Below, in pieces: positions 42,006 to 51,308 of a DNA stretch of 64,000 nucleotides. A program made the position numbers and the translations under genes. Below the pieces are notes generated by a model. That model had not been told where the DNA came from. It was given only the letters and a program-made list of their open reading frames with translations, and made no database searches. Numbering within the stretch: position 1 is the first letter of the stretch; each line of letters opens with the position of its first letter. The DNA lies in the NCBI RefSeq assembly GCF_003049685.1, contig NZ_PYSY02000001.1, positions 1,550,001-1,614,000 on the forward strand, given 5' to 3'. Source of the stretch: Brucella pituitosa. Lineage in GTDB: Bacteria; Pseudomonadota; Alphaproteobacteria; Rhizobiales; Rhizobiaceae.

Positions 42006-44042
42006 TTATTCAGCTTTCGCTTCGATATCGACCTTGTCGAGCATTAAGAGTGGATCCTGCGATGCAGCAACCATTTCCAATGCACCAATACCCTTTTCGG
42101 ACTTGGACTTGATCGTCAGCTCAAAAATGTTCGGCTTTGCGATGAAAGTGGAGAATGCCGTAATCGCATCCTGAAGCTTCGGCTGATCAGCTGCAAGCTC
42201 CTGCAGTACTGCGCTCGCAATCAGCGTTAGCGTGCTGCGCGCTTCATCAACCGTCATGTTGTTTTCATCGGCATAGAACTGAAGACCCTTGGCAATAATG
42301 CCCTGCTCTTCGATCTTGAGCTTCACTTCACGGGCTTTCAGACCCAGAAGCGCAACCTGTGCCAGCACCTTATCACCGGAGAAAAACTCCTTGGTGAAAC
42401 CGCCCATCAGACCAGACATGGAAACCTTGCCCATATCCTTGCCACTGACCGAAAGGTCCTTGATGACGAGGCTCTGGTCTGCTTCGTTCCAATTGGCTTC
42501 CAGATTGGAAGAAATACTCACGCGATCATAACCGAGCTTACGCAGCTGCTGATACATTTCTTCGTTGCTGTTCGCTGGCACCGGCAAAGACATGTCTTCG
42601 TATGCAACGCGTATATCGGTCGGAATGCCGTTATATGGCTTGTTCAGTGCAAGCTCATAGCTCTTCATGCTGAACTTGATGCGTTCAGGCAGACCGGTTG
42701 CTGGTGGTGTCGCAGCACTATCCTGATCCTGTTCAACATCGATGTCATCATTGGCATGCTCGTCGCCCGGCAAATCGGCATCAATACCCTTGACGACCAA
42801 CGTGCCAAATTCAGGCAGCATCGTTGTGAACGGGAAGTTCTCAATTTCCTCGTCGCTCAACCCGGCAAATTTCGTCACCGCTTCTGCCGAAGGCGCCCAG
42901 TTGAAACCTTTAAGCGAGAACTCTTCCAGCTTTACATAATCTGTGCCATTGCCAGCCGAAAAGCCGTTCAGCGACATGTCCAGCTTCTTGTTGTCGAAAG
43001 CCATCGCCATCTTGTCGATGCTGCCTTCGCCTTCCTTGCCTTCGCCAGGCTGAATTTTCATGCCGACGAGTTCGACATCGCCCTTGCCGATCGTGTCGAA
43101 GAGGCCGATCAGGCGTGTGAAGAACTCTTTACGCTCTTCTAGCGAAAGGTCTTCGATATTCTTGACAGTTTCAAGCTTCTGCAGTGTTTCCGTAAACGGC
43201 TCTGCAGGCAGGCGCATGGTAAAGCCATTGCTGCGAACTTCATCGTAGCTGAAGCTCGTCTTCGTGCTCTTCACGACAATATTTTTTGCCGAAAAAGGAC
43301 CGTAAACGGGCTTGGCTTCGGTATCGTTCGGGCCAGCCTTTTCCGTATAAAGACGCGCGATGAACACGCCGTCGATATCCTTGCCCTCGGAAACACCGAT
43401 CGTGCCAGCCATACGCTCTTCGTTGATCGTGCCGTTTTCATCAGGCAATGACAGGTCAAGATCGAAGGTTGCGCCGCTCGAAGAATAGCGCGCGACATGG
43501 CCATGAACGATGTCTTCCAGAGTGACGTCCTTATAAGACGTCTTCTGTTCCTTATCGTTCAGAATCTGAACAATGTTGATTTCCGGCACTGACATACGCT
43601 TGGCCGAAACGCGTCCCACGCGCTCAGCAAGGCTCAGCTCGCCATTACCGAAGGTGTCGCGCAACATCTGGATATCGAAATTCGCATCGTCAACACGAAC
43701 GCTCGGCATCTCAATCTTGAACTGAGCGATTTCGGTCTTGATGCCCTTGGCATCCAACATACCATTCAGAAACAGGACTTTCGGGCGACCTTCAATCGAA
43801 GCGATTGTTACATTCGTTCCGTCTTTCAGTGGCAGAACTACATCGGTCAGATGAATACGACCGAGAAAGTCGGCAGAAACCGAAGCAGCCTTACCGCCAC
43901 GTCTTTCAAGCTGAGCGTTGATAGTTTTCTCAAGAGTGATCTTATATCCGACAGCACCTGCTGCGGCGATGGCGATGACTGCTACAGCTGCCCAAAGCGC
44001 TTTGCGTCCGCCTTTGCGTTTTCCGCTCGTTGCCTGCTCCAC
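42006..44042 (-). CDS. Large membrane-anchored protein of unknown function
   Basis: A 678-residue protein with a basic cytoplasmic start (MEQATSGKRKGGRKA), one helix (LWAAVAVIAIAAAGAVGY) and a long periplasmic part. The body is beta-rich with repeated phrases such as VVLPLKDGTNVTIASIEGRP, VTLEDIVHGHVARY and FSLKGFNWAPS, and an acidic insertion near residue 450 (DEHANDDIDVEQDQDSA). It resembles AsmA/YdgA-type periplasmic proteins in general build, but I cannot confirm membership. The start is GTG after GGAT. It appears to be its own transcript, ending at a strong terminator. Confidence 0.8.
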   Translation of the reverse strand: MEQATSGKRKGGRKALWAAVAVIAIAAAGAVGYKITLEKTINAQLERRGGKAASVSADFLGRIHLTDVVLPLKDGTNVTIASIEGRPKVLFLNGMLDAKGIKTEIAQFKIEMPSVRVDDANFDIQMLRDTFGNGELSLAERVGRVSAKRMSVPEINIVQILNDKEQKTSYKDVTLEDIVHGHVARYSSSGATFDLDLSLPDENGTINEERMAGTIGVSEGKDIDGVFIARLYTEKAGPNDTEAKPVYGPFSAKNIVVKSTKTSFSYDEVRSNGFTMRLPAEPFTETLQKLETVKNIEDLSLEERKEFFTRLIGLFDTIGKGDVELVGMKIQPGEGKEGEGSIDKMAMAFDNKKLDMSLNGFSAGNGTDYVKLEEFSLKGFNWAPSAEAVTKFAGLSDEEIENFPFTTMLPEFGTLVVKGIDADLPGDEHANDDIDVEQDQDSAATPPATGLPERIKFSMKSYELALNKPYNGIPTDIRVAYEDMSLPVPANSNEEMYQQLRKLGYDRVSISSNLEANWNEADQSLVIKDLSVSGKDMGKVSMSGLMGGFTKEFFSGDKVLAQVALLGLKAREVKLKIEEQGIIAKGLQFYADENNMTVDEARSTLTLIASAVLQELAADQPKLQDAITAFSTFIAKPNIFELTIKSKSEKGIGALEMVAASQDPLLMLDKVDIEAKAE

Positions 44043-44212
44043 GATTTCTCATCCTTTTAGCGCAATTTCAACGGTATCTAAGGATTGATTGGTTAATCAC
44101 AAGAATTTGTAAGAGCAAGCAGGATCGCGAGAGATCTGAGTTTTTTGACCATCCGGTGCAAAAATCCTGCACATTTATGAAGGATTTTGCACAGAATAAT
44201 CTGGCAAGAACA

Positions 44213-45022
44213 TCAAAGTGGCTTTTCAGGATGTGGTGACGAATCGTATGCGCCCCAGATCGACTGATCAAAATTGACGATAGCGCCGGTCATCAGGCCG
44301 GACTCTTCAGATGCCAGGAACGCAATCGCACGGGCAACTTCGGCGGGATCGATCAAGCGACCAAATGGCTGCGCCTTGACGGCCTCATCAAGCCAGTTGG
44401 CTGGCGCGCCATGGAACTCGCGCTGGATACGATCTTCGCCATCCGATGCCATCCAGCCGATATTGAGGCTGTTGACGCGGATACGGTTGCGCAACACCGA
44501 ATAAGCGATATTGCGGGTCAATGTATCAAGCGCCCCCTTGGAAGCGCAGTAAGCCGCAATGAAGGGCTGACCTCCCATGGAAGACATGGAGGATATATTG
44601 ACAATCGCGCCTTCTACCTTGTCCCGGCGGAAGAGCTTGACTACGTCCTGAATGAGGAAGAACGGCGCACGCGTGTTGACGGCAAAAAGCCGATCAAACA
44701 ATTCCGGCGTGGTGTCGAGTATATCACCGCGATCTGTCAGCCCTGCCGCATTAACGAGGATATCAATCCTGCCAAACGACCGATCAGCCTCGGCAATTAC
44801 TTTGCGGCAATCTTCGACCTTTTCGAGATCAGCCTGAACAAAGACGGCCTTCGCACCCAGCTTTTCTAGGACACTTACCTGTGCCTTGCCCTTCTCCGCT
44901 GAACGCCCGCAAATCACGATGCCTTTTGCACCCCGTTCTGCGAAAAGCCGCGCGGTGGCCGCACCAAGTCCCTGAGTGCCGCCGGTGATGACAGCAACCT
45001 TACCGGTCAATTGTCCGCTCAT
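44213..45022 (-). CDS. SDR-family oxidoreductase
   Basis: A 269-residue short-chain dehydrogenase with NAD(P) loop VITGGTQGLGAATARL, NAAG strand motif (LVNAAGLTDRGD), catalytic Ser in NISSMSSMGG and YCASKGALDTLTR. GGAG precedes the ATG at 45022; a TTG at 45034 is in frame. It lies 20 bases downstream of the sugar ABC ATPase gene, making it the last gene of the sugar operon, so it probably oxidises the imported sugar or polyol. Substrate unknown. Confidence 0.9.
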   Translation of the reverse strand: MSGQLTGKVAVITGGTQGLGAATARLFAERGAKGIVICGRSAEKGKAQVSVLEKLGAKAVFVQADLEKVEDCRKVIAEADRSFGRIDILVNAAGLTDRGDILDTTPELFDRLFAVNTRAPFFLIQDVVKLFRRDKVEGAIVNISSMSSMGGQPFIAAYCASKGALDTLTRNIAYSVLRNRIRVNSLNIGWMASDGEDRIQREFHGAPANWLDEAVKAQPFGRLIDPAEVARAIAFLASEESGLMTGAIVNFDQSIWGAYDSSPHPEKPL

Positions 45023-45042
45023 TGTTAACTCCAATAACTGGC

Positions 45043-45822
45043 TTAAACACGTCCACCAAGTGCTGACGACAGATCAGCCAGTTCCTGACCGCCCGCCATC
45101 AAACTTTGCAACTCATCCATATCAACATCGCTTCTGGTGCGTGTTCCAAGCGTGGCCCCGCGATTGAGAACCGTGAATTTGTCACCGACGGCATGGGCAT
45201 GGCGCACATTATGGGTGATGAAGATGACGCCGAGCCCACGTTCGCGAACGAGATTGATGTATTTCAGCACCATAGCGGTCTGGCGTACACCAAGAGCAGA
45301 CGTCGGCTCATCGAGGATCAGCACCTTAGCACCAAAATAAACCGCTCGTGCAATCGCCACACATTGCCGTTCACCACCCGAAAGCGTTCCAACCGCTTGC
45401 TGCGGATCGCGCACATCAATGCCGATCTTCTTCATCTCTTCGCGCGTCACATCTTCGGCAAACTGTGCATCGAACCAGCGAACTGGTCCAATCCCCTTGG
45501 TCGGTTCGCGTCCGAGAAAGAAATTCCGCATCACAGACATCAGCGGGATCATAGCAAGATCCTGATAGACCGTCGCAATACCGTGATCCAGCGCATCGCG
45601 TGGACTGTTGAAGACAACCTGCTTTCCATCAACGAAGAACTCACCGCTGGTCGGTTTATGAACGCCTGAAAGCGTCTTGATCAGTGTCGACTTTCCTGCA
45701 CCGTTATCGCCAAGCAAACAATGCACCTGCCCTGGTTCCACGCTCAGTGAAACGCCGTTCAGCGCAATAACCGGGCCGAAGTGTTTGACAAGATTACGAA
45801 CTTCAATGATTGGGGTTGTCAT
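45043..45822 (-). CDS. Sugar ABC transporter ATP-binding protein (FrcA-like)
   Basis: A single-domain ATPase of 259 residues with Walker [10 protein letters not shown], signature LSGGERQ and Walker [13 protein letters not shown]. Most carbohydrate class 2 importers (RbsA, AraG) use a double-domain ATPase of about 500 residues; a single domain is typical of FrcA from Sinorhizobium. AAGGGA precedes the ATG. It follows the permease gene across a short gap carrying a repeat and precedes the SDR gene. Confidence 0.93.
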   Translation of the reverse strand: MTTPIIEVRNLVKHFGPVIALNGVSLSVEPGQVHCLLGDNGAGKSTLIKTLSGVHKPTSGEFFVDGKQVVFNSPRDALDHGIATVYQDLAMIPLMSVMRNFFLGREPTKGIGPVRWFDAQFAEDVTREEMKKIGIDVRDPQQAVGTLSGGERQCVAIARAVYFGAKVLILDEPTSALGVRQTAMVLKYINLVRERGLGVIFITHNVRHAHAVGDKFTVLNRGATLGTRTRSDVDMDELQSLMAGGQELADLSSALGGRV

Positions 45823-45840
45823 GACAAATCCCTTTTATCA

Positions 45841-45895
45841 ACACAGTTTCAGGAAAAGTGGGAACGGTTTTCCGTTCGAAACTGCGTGAATGCTG
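45841..45895. repeat. Dispersed intergenic repeat fragment, copy 5
   Basis: Reads CAGGAAAAGTGGGAACGGTTTTC then GAAACTGCGTGAATGC-like words, matching the left half of the family. It fills the gap between permease and ATPase genes of the sugar operon. Confidence 0.55.
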
Positions 45896-45899
45896 AAAC

Positions 45900-47054
45900 C
45901 TATCGCTCGCCAGTGGCGCGCTTGCGGATGAAGTTGTTGAAGAGAACGGCGATCAGTAGCATCCCGCCAAGGAACACCAGATACCAGTCCTGATCAATCG
46001 TCGTGTAAGTCAGGCCGATCAGCACCATGCCGAAAATGATCGAGCCGAAGAATGCGCCAATGGCTGAACCATAACCACCCGTCAGCAAACAGCCGCCAAT
46101 AACCGCTGCGATGATCGCCTCGAACTCCTTTTGAAAGCCGCGCCGCGCATCCGTCGATCCGGCATCAAGCACAGTGAGAATTGCTACCAGTGCAGCAGCC
46201 ATCGCTGTGCACATAAACAGGATCGTCTTCACGCGACGGACCGGCACACCGGAATTGCGCGCCGCCAACGCATCACCGCCTGAAGCAAAAATCCAGTTGC
46301 CAAAGCGTGTTCGCACAAGAACGTAAGTGGCCAGTAATGCGATGCCGATAAACCAAAGCACTTCTACAGGCACGCCTTTGACAGTCGGCTGGCCATTGGG
46401 AAATTTCGCAATCAGGTCTTTTTCGGCAAGCCATGCGAACAGCCCCTGAAAAGCATCACCCGAAAACAATCCGGCAAGATAGCTCGTGCCAACTGCTTCC
46501 TTTACACCGCGCAGCTGCGTTGCACCGCCCGTCGCCCATTTGAGGCCGACGAGCGAAAGTCCGCGCAGGATAAAGAGAAATGCAAGTGTTACGATAAAGG
46601 ACGGCAGTCCGGTTTTAAGCACAATTTGCGCATTCACCGCGCCCACAAGAGCCGCAAAAACCAGTGTCAGAATGATTGCGACGACAAGTGGCACCTGCAA
46701 AACAACAAGTGCTGCCGCAAATATGAGACCGGCGAACGCAATCATCGATCCGATAGAAAGATCGAACTCGCCGCCAATCATGAGAAGAGCAGCAGCAACA
46801 GCCAGAATGCCCAGTTGCGATGCCGGTGCCATGAAATTCATAATACCGGCAGCCGTAAACATTGCCGGATTGGCTGTAGAAAGGAAGAAGATCGTGATGA
46901 GCACGAGGCCTGAAACCGCACCCAGCTCAGGACGACTGAGCATCCGCTGGAGCGCGCTGGCATTCTTCAGCCGTTCATCCCGATGCGCAGCAGCGATTGC
47001 CGGGTCATTTGCGGCGGCCTGAGCGGGCGGCTCTGATGAAGTTGGCTCACTCAT
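45900..47054 (-). CDS. Sugar ABC transporter permease (FrcC-like)
   Basis: A 384-residue permease with about ten helices of the RbsC/FrcC class: IGGEFDLSIGSMIAFAGL, TGLPSFIVTLAFLFILRGLSL and GFQKEFEAIIAAVIGGCLLTGGYGSAIGAFFG. The N-terminus has a long polar extension (SEPTSSEPPAQAAANDPAIAAAHRDE) before the first helix. GAAGGAG precedes the ATG. It sits between the binding-protein and ATPase genes. Confidence 0.93.
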   Translation of the reverse strand: MSEPTSSEPPAQAAANDPAIAAAHRDERLKNASALQRMLSRPELGAVSGLVLITIFFLSTANPAMFTAAGIMNFMAPASQLGILAVAAALLMIGGEFDLSIGSMIAFAGLIFAAALVVLQVPLVVAIILTLVFAALVGAVNAQIVLKTGLPSFIVTLAFLFILRGLSLVGLKWATGGATQLRGVKEAVGTSYLAGLFSGDAFQGLFAWLAEKDLIAKFPNGQPTVKGVPVEVLWFIGIALLATYVLVRTRFGNWIFASGGDALAARNSGVPVRRVKTILFMCTAMAAALVAILTVLDAGSTDARRGFQKEFEAIIAAVIGGCLLTGGYGSAIGAFFGSIIFGMVLIGLTYTTIDQDWYLVFLGGMLLIAVLFNNFIRKRATGER

Positions 47055-47064
47055 GCTTTACTCC

Positions 47065-47150
47065 TTCAAACGTATCCGCGAAAATACGCATTAAAACAAT
47101 CCATTAGAGCACCGTTTTGATTCAACTTGAGAGAAACGCGCTCCAGACTA
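47065..47150. repeat. Dispersed intergenic repeat, copy 6
   Basis: AAAATACGCATTAAAACAATCC and TTAGAGCACCGTTTTGATTCA match parts of the family hairpin, here poorly conserved. It lies between the sugar-binding protein and permease genes. Confidence 0.5.
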
Positions 47151-47193
47151 CGCGACATAAGCGTCACGAGCTTTATGGGTATGGATACCCGTT

Positions 47194-47215
47194 CCCGCCC
47201 ATTTTCATGGGCGGG
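47194..47215 (-). terminator. Hairpin between the sugar-binding protein and permease genes
   Basis: CCCGCCCAT pairs perfectly with ATGGGCGGG around GAAA. There is no T-run on the minus strand, so it more likely stabilises the binding-protein mRNA or weakly attenuates the permease genes. Confidence 0.65.
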
Positions 47216-47244
47216 TGAGGCATTCGAAAGTTATGCTTTTCTAG

Positions 47245-48180
47245 TTAGCGGATGCCCTTGGCAGACAGTTCAACCACCTGCTTGGCTTTATCCTTGGTAA
47301 TCAGGTTCGGACCCGACGGCACATTACCGCCCGGCATCAGACCATATTTTGCATTGAGCGCAAGGAAGGCGACCGGCAGATAACCCTGCAGGAACTGCTG
47401 CTGGTCAATCGCAAAATCTGCTTTCCCATTTTCGACAGCTTCGAGGAAGCCAGCCGACATATCGAAAGTGGCAATATGAATGCCGTCGCGACCGCTTTCC
47501 GAAGCAGCCTTTACTGCTGGCTCACCAGCCAGTGTTGCATTCAGCGTCAGGATCGTATCGACCGTCGTGTCAGACGCAAGCGCTGCACGAACCTTGGATT
47601 CGTTTTCGGTCGGATCAGCCGAGGTTGGCAGAACTGTTACGTCCCCAAAGCCTTCCTTGAACCCTGCGCAACGCTGATCAAGCGAGACATTGCCGACTTC
47701 CTGATTAACGCAGATCCCCTTCTTGCCACCAGCCTTTTTAAGCGCTTCACCGGCAACCTTGCCAGCATCGAACTCATCCTGACCGACATGCAGCAGCGCA
47801 CCAAGCTTCTTGGATGCATCAGACCCTGCGTTCATCGAAATAACCGGAATACCGGCAGCAACAGCACGTTCAATCGACGGTCCCAGCGCATCCGCATCCG
47901 GGATCGAAACAACAATGCCCTGCGGATTCTGGTTGATTGCAGCATCGATCAGCTGCGCCATCTGCACCATGTCGAATGTTTCAGGCGCGCGATAATCGAC
48001 CTTTGCACCCGTATCCTTGGCGGCTTCTGCAACGCCATTCTTCACAACCGACCAGAACGGATCAGATGCCTGACCGTGGCTCACAACCACAATGCTGACA
48101 TCCTGTGCCTGCGCTGCGAACGACGCCGCCATCAGCGCGACTCCAGCAACTGCCGACTTCAAAAGCGATTTCATGTTCAC
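47245..48180 (-). CDS. Periplasmic sugar-binding protein (FrcB-like)
   Basis: A 311-residue substrate-binding protein with signal peptide MNMKSLLKSAVAGVALMAAS ending at FAAQAQD. The mature domain is a ribose-binding (Peripla_BP_4) type: VVSHGQASDPFWSVVKNG, DAAINQNPQGIVVSIPD, AVAAGIPVISMNAGSD and TFDMSAGFLEAVENGKADFAIDQQ. Family members bind ribose, fructose or related sugars; which one is not clear. AAGGAGT precedes the ATG. It opens the operon and is divergent from a Gfo/Idh dehydrogenase. Confidence 0.93.
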   Translation of the reverse strand: MNMKSLLKSAVAGVALMAASFAAQAQDVSIVVVSHGQASDPFWSVVKNGVAEAAKDTGAKVDYRAPETFDMVQMAQLIDAAINQNPQGIVVSIPDADALGPSIERAVAAGIPVISMNAGSDASKKLGALLHVGQDEFDAGKVAGEALKKAGGKKGICVNQEVGNVSLDQRCAGFKEGFGDVTVLPTSADPTENESKVRAALASDTTVDTILTLNATLAGEPAVKAASESGRDGIHIATFDMSAGFLEAVENGKADFAIDQQQFLQGYLPVAFLALNAKYGLMPGGNVPSGPNLITKDKAKQVVELSAKGIR

Positions 48181-48332
48181 TCCTTCCTATCCGGCACTCC
48201 CCGCCGGTTTGTTAATTTGTCTGCACCTTGTTCAGAACTAATTCCGGGGCTGCCTCCACGCATTTGATCCCGGCAATTTTGATCTGACCTTCGATCCTTA
48301 ATAGAATGAAACATTCATTAGAAATTTCTCGT

Positions 48333-48346
48333 GGAATTATAATTCC
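48333..48346. promoter_or_regulatory. Palindrome in the sugar ABC / Gfo-Idh divergent promoter
   Basis: GGAATTATAATTCC is a perfect 14-base palindrome in an AT-rich stretch, flanked by GAAAT on the left and ATTTC on the right, between the two divergent genes. This is the form of a regulator operator, possibly for a LacI- or GntR-type repressor encoded elsewhere. Confidence 0.5.
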
Positions 48347-48419
48347 ATTTCTGTTAGCTCATGTCAATCACATAAGCAGCAGTCGAAATGCACATGCAAT
48401 TTAACTCTGGGAGGAGAGA

Positions 48420-49535
48420 ATGGCAGTTGTAGCAGGCCTGATCGGCTCGGGTTTCATGGGTAAAACTCATGCTCTCGCCCTTGCAAATGTAAACCGGATT
48501 TTCGACCTGCCGATGACGGTCGAACTACATACGCTGGCCGATGTGGATGAAAACACTGCCTTACGCGCAGCGCGTCAGCTTGGCTTTGCGCATGCGACAG
48601 GCAATTGGCACGACCTGATCGCTAATCCGGCCATCAATCTGGTCGACATCACCACGCCAAACCGCTTTCATAAGGAAATGGCGCTCGCAGCAATTAATGC
48701 TGGCAAACACGTCTATTGTGAAAAACCGTTGGCTCCCACTGCCGCCGAATGCCTTGAAATGACACTCGCTGCCGAACGGAAGGGCGTTAAAACGGCCGTC
48801 GGATTCAACTATCTCAAGAACCCGATGATCAAGCTTGCGAAAGACATCATCGATAGCGGAGAAATCGGCGAAATCAGAAATTTCCGTGGCATCCACGCCG
48901 AAGACTTCATGGCCGATCACCGCATTCCATGGACCTGGCGACTTGATCCGGCAGGCGGTGGTGGAGCACTTGCCGATATCGGCAGTCATATCATTGCCGC
49001 AGCACGCTATCTGGTAGGCCCGATTGCCGAGGTGATGGGCAAAAGCGTAACCGCAATCGCTGAACGTCCCGACCACAACAAGTCATCTCAGATGAAAGCG
49101 GTGGAAGTTGATGATATTTGCCACGCTTTTGTGTCGTTCGGGAACGGTGCTACCGGAACGCTGGAAGCGAACTGGGTCGCCAGCGGTCGCAAGATGCAGC
49201 ATGATTTCGAGATATCCGGCTCAAAGGGCTCGATCTTCTTTTCGCAGGAGCGCTTCAACGAACTCGACCTGTTTCTTTTCTCAGATAGGAAAGGGCATCA
49301 GGGTTTCCGCAAGATTTTCGCTGGTCCTGATCACGAACCTTATGGTGCTTTCTGCGTGGCTGGCGGGCACCAGATTGGCTTCAATGATCTGAAAATCATA
49401 GAAGTGCGTGACTTCCTGTTGAGCATCGCAGGCCAAAATACGGGCCATGCCGATTTCCGCGAAGGCTATGAGGTACAAAAAACCATCGAAGCCATCTACG
49501 CTTCGAGCCGCGAGCGGCAATGGAAGAAGGTATGA
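48420..49535 (+). CDS. Gfo/Idh/MocA-family oxidoreductase
   Basis: A 371-residue NAD(P)-dependent dehydrogenase: Rossmann loop GLIGSGFMGKTHALAL at residues 6-21, TPNRFHKEMALAAINAGKHVYCEKPLA with the family's EKP lysine, and GGGGALADIGSHIIAAARYL with the catalytic His. The family oxidises sugars, inositol or sugar-nucleotides. GGGAGGAG precedes the ATG. It is divergent from the sugar ABC operon, so it may act on the same substrate. Confidence 0.92.
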   Translation: MAVVAGLIGSGFMGKTHALALANVNRIFDLPMTVELHTLADVDENTALRAARQLGFAHATGNWHDLIANPAINLVDITTPNRFHKEMALAAINAGKHVYCEKPLAPTAAECLEMTLAAERKGVKTAVGFNYLKNPMIKLAKDIIDSGEIGEIRNFRGIHAEDFMADHRIPWTWRLDPAGGGGALADIGSHIIAAARYLVGPIAEVMGKSVTAIAERPDHNKSSQMKAVEVDDICHAFVSFGNGATGTLEANWVASGRKMQHDFEISGSKGSIFFSQERFNELDLFLFSDRKGHQGFRKIFAGPDHEPYGAFCVAGGHQIGFNDLKIIEVRDFLLSIAGQNTGHADFREGYEVQKTIEAIYASSRERQWKKV

Positions 49536-49536
49536 A

Positions 49537-50310
49537 CTATCGGAGGCGTTTGCGGGTATGAACGATGAAATCATCATCGATCTTCAACAACCGCGCGTCG
49601 ATGCCATAGACATCTTTCAGGAGTGCCGGGGTTAACACATCCTCCGGCGCGCCATCCACAACCAGCCTGCCCTTATTCAGCACAATCAGCCGTGTGCAAT
49701 ATTTCGCAGCTAAACCAAGATCATGGAGCGAGGCGATCACCGTCTTCTTCTCGGTTGCCAACCCGGCAAACAGTTCCATCAGTTCCAGCTGATGTGCCGG
49801 GTCCAACCCCGCCACTGGCTCGTCGGCCAGAATGACCGGCGTATCCTGTGCCAGCACACGCGCAATCAAGGCCCGCGCTCTTTCGCCACCTGAAAGTTCA
49901 TTGGCGGGACGCGAGGCAAGCTCAGCCACGCCCATGCGTTGCATTGCAGTCTCAACGATAGTTTCATCGTCACCATCAAGCCCCGCAAAAACAGGTTTTA
50001 GCGCCGAACGCCCAAGTGACACCAGCATTCTGACCGTAACCGGCCATGCAACATCACGCTCCTGCGGCAAATAAGCGATGACTTTGGCACGATCTGCTAC
50101 ATGCATTCTTCTGAAGTCCGAGCCATCAAGCAGAATATTGCCCGTTGAAGCCATTAGGTTCAGAAGCGCGCGCAACAGCGTGGTCTTTCCTGCACCATTG
50201 GGGCCGATCAGCCCGATAAACTCGCCCTCACCGGCCTCAAAACCAACAGTTTCGAGCACGGCTTTGCGCCCCAGCGACACATCAAGATTGTGGACTGAAA
50301 GAGTGCTCAT
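49537..50310 (-). CDS. btuD: Cobalamin/iron-complex ABC transporter ATPase (BtuD-like)
   Basis: A 257-residue ATPase of the FepC/BtuD class: Walker A GPNGAGKTT near residue 35, QERDVAWPVTVRMLVSLGR, signature LSGGERARA and Walker B VILADEPVAGLDPAH, then SLHDLGLAAKYCTRLIVLNKG. The ATG at 50310 overlaps the permease stop by four bases (ATGA) and has GGAGGC upstream; an ATG further upstream adds 11 residues. It is the last gene of the riboswitch-led btuB-btuF-btuC-btuD unit, so vitamin B12 is the expected substrate. Confidence 0.9.
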   Translation of the reverse strand: MSTLSVHNLDVSLGRKAVLETVGFEAGEGEFIGLIGPNGAGKTTLLRALLNLMASTGNILLDGSDFRRMHVADRAKVIAYLPQERDVAWPVTVRMLVSLGRSALKPVFAGLDGDDETIVETAMQRMGVAELASRPANELSGGERARALIARVLAQDTPVILADEPVAGLDPAHQLELMELFAGLATEKKTVIASLHDLGLAAKYCTRLIVLNKGRLVVDGAPEDVLTPALLKDVYGIDARLLKIDDDFIVHTRKRLR

Positions 50311-51308
50311 ACCAGCCGCCTCCGATATTTGAAGACCAGCCACAGGAAGAACGGAGCGCCGATGATTGCCGTCAGCACGCCGAGTTTTAATTCGCGCCCC
50401 GGCATGATGACGCGGACTAATACATCAGCCGCGAGCAGCAATGCAGCACCGCCAAAGGCGCTGGCGACAAGCAGGTGCGATGGTCGTGCGCCGACCAGCG
50501 GACGCAAAATATGTGGCACCACCAGTCCTACGAAACCGATTGCCCCCGCCACGGCAGTCGATGCCCCGACACTGGCCGCAGTACCAAGAACCGCCAGAAT
50601 CTGAACGCGGGAAAGATCGACGCCCATACTGGCCGCAGCATCTGATCCCAATGTAAGGCTGTCCAGCGCACGGCCCAGCGAAAACAGCATCACCCAGCCA
50701 ATCAGGATGAAGGGGGCAGCAAGCCAAACATGGGTCATGGAACGGTCGGCCAGTGAGCCGAGCATCCAGAACACGATTTCCATGGCAGCAAATGGATTGG
50801 GTGAAAGATTGAGTGCCAAAGCTGTCATCGCACCCGCAAGACTGGTTACGGCAACCCCCGCCAGAATGACGGCCAGTGTTCCCGCATAGCGCCCCGCAAG
50901 CACCTTCACCAGAAAGACAGATACAAACGCCCCGACCAGCGCCAGCAATGGCAAGGCCAACGGGAAAACCTGCGACAGCCCGGTATAAATCGCAATCACC
51001 GCACCAAGCGACGCAGAAGAGCTCACACCGAGCAGCCCCGGTTCCGCCAGCGGATTGCGCAAATAACCCTGAAGAGCAGCGCCTGACAGGCCGAGCGAAG
51101 CGCCAATCAGAAGAGCGAGCAGTGCGCGCGGCAGCCGGATTTCACGCATGACCAACACGATCGCGTCGCCCTGTCCGGTCAGCAGTGCCCGGATACTGTC
51201 ACCAATGCTAATCGATGCCGGGCCAACCAGCAGCGAAAGTGCAAACAGCACAAGCACCAACAGGCCAAGTGCAAAAAGCAGAAGATAAAAGCGACTTGAT
51301 TCAGTCAC
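50307..51308 (-). CDS. btuC: Cobalamin ABC transporter permease (FecCD/BtuC-like)
   Basis: A 333-residue permease with about nine to ten helices and FecCD hallmarks: IRLPRALLALLIGASLGLSGAALQGYLRNPLAEPGLLGVSSSA and GFVGLVVPHILRPLVGARPSHLL. It imports the B12 captured by BtuF across the inner membrane. The start is taken as GTG at 51308, whose bases overlap the btuF stop (GTGACTGA) after GGAGGC; an ATG at 51359 would run 17 residues into btuF. Confidence 0.9.
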   Translation of the reverse strand: MTESSRFYLLLFALGLLVLVLFALSLLVGPASISIGDSIRALLTGQGDAIVLVMREIRLPRALLALLIGASLGLSGAALQGYLRNPLAEPGLLGVSSSASLGAVIAIYTGLSQVFPLALPLLALVGAFVSVFLVKVLAGRYAGTLAVILAGVAVTSLAGAMTALALNLSPNPFAAMEIVFWMLGSLADRSMTHVWLAAPFILIGWVMLFSLGRALDSLTLGSDAAASMGVDLSRVQILAVLGTAASVGASTAVAGAIGFVGLVVPHILRPLVGARPSHLLVASAFGGAALLLAADVLVRVIMPGRELKLGVLTAIIGAPFFLWLVFKYRRRLV

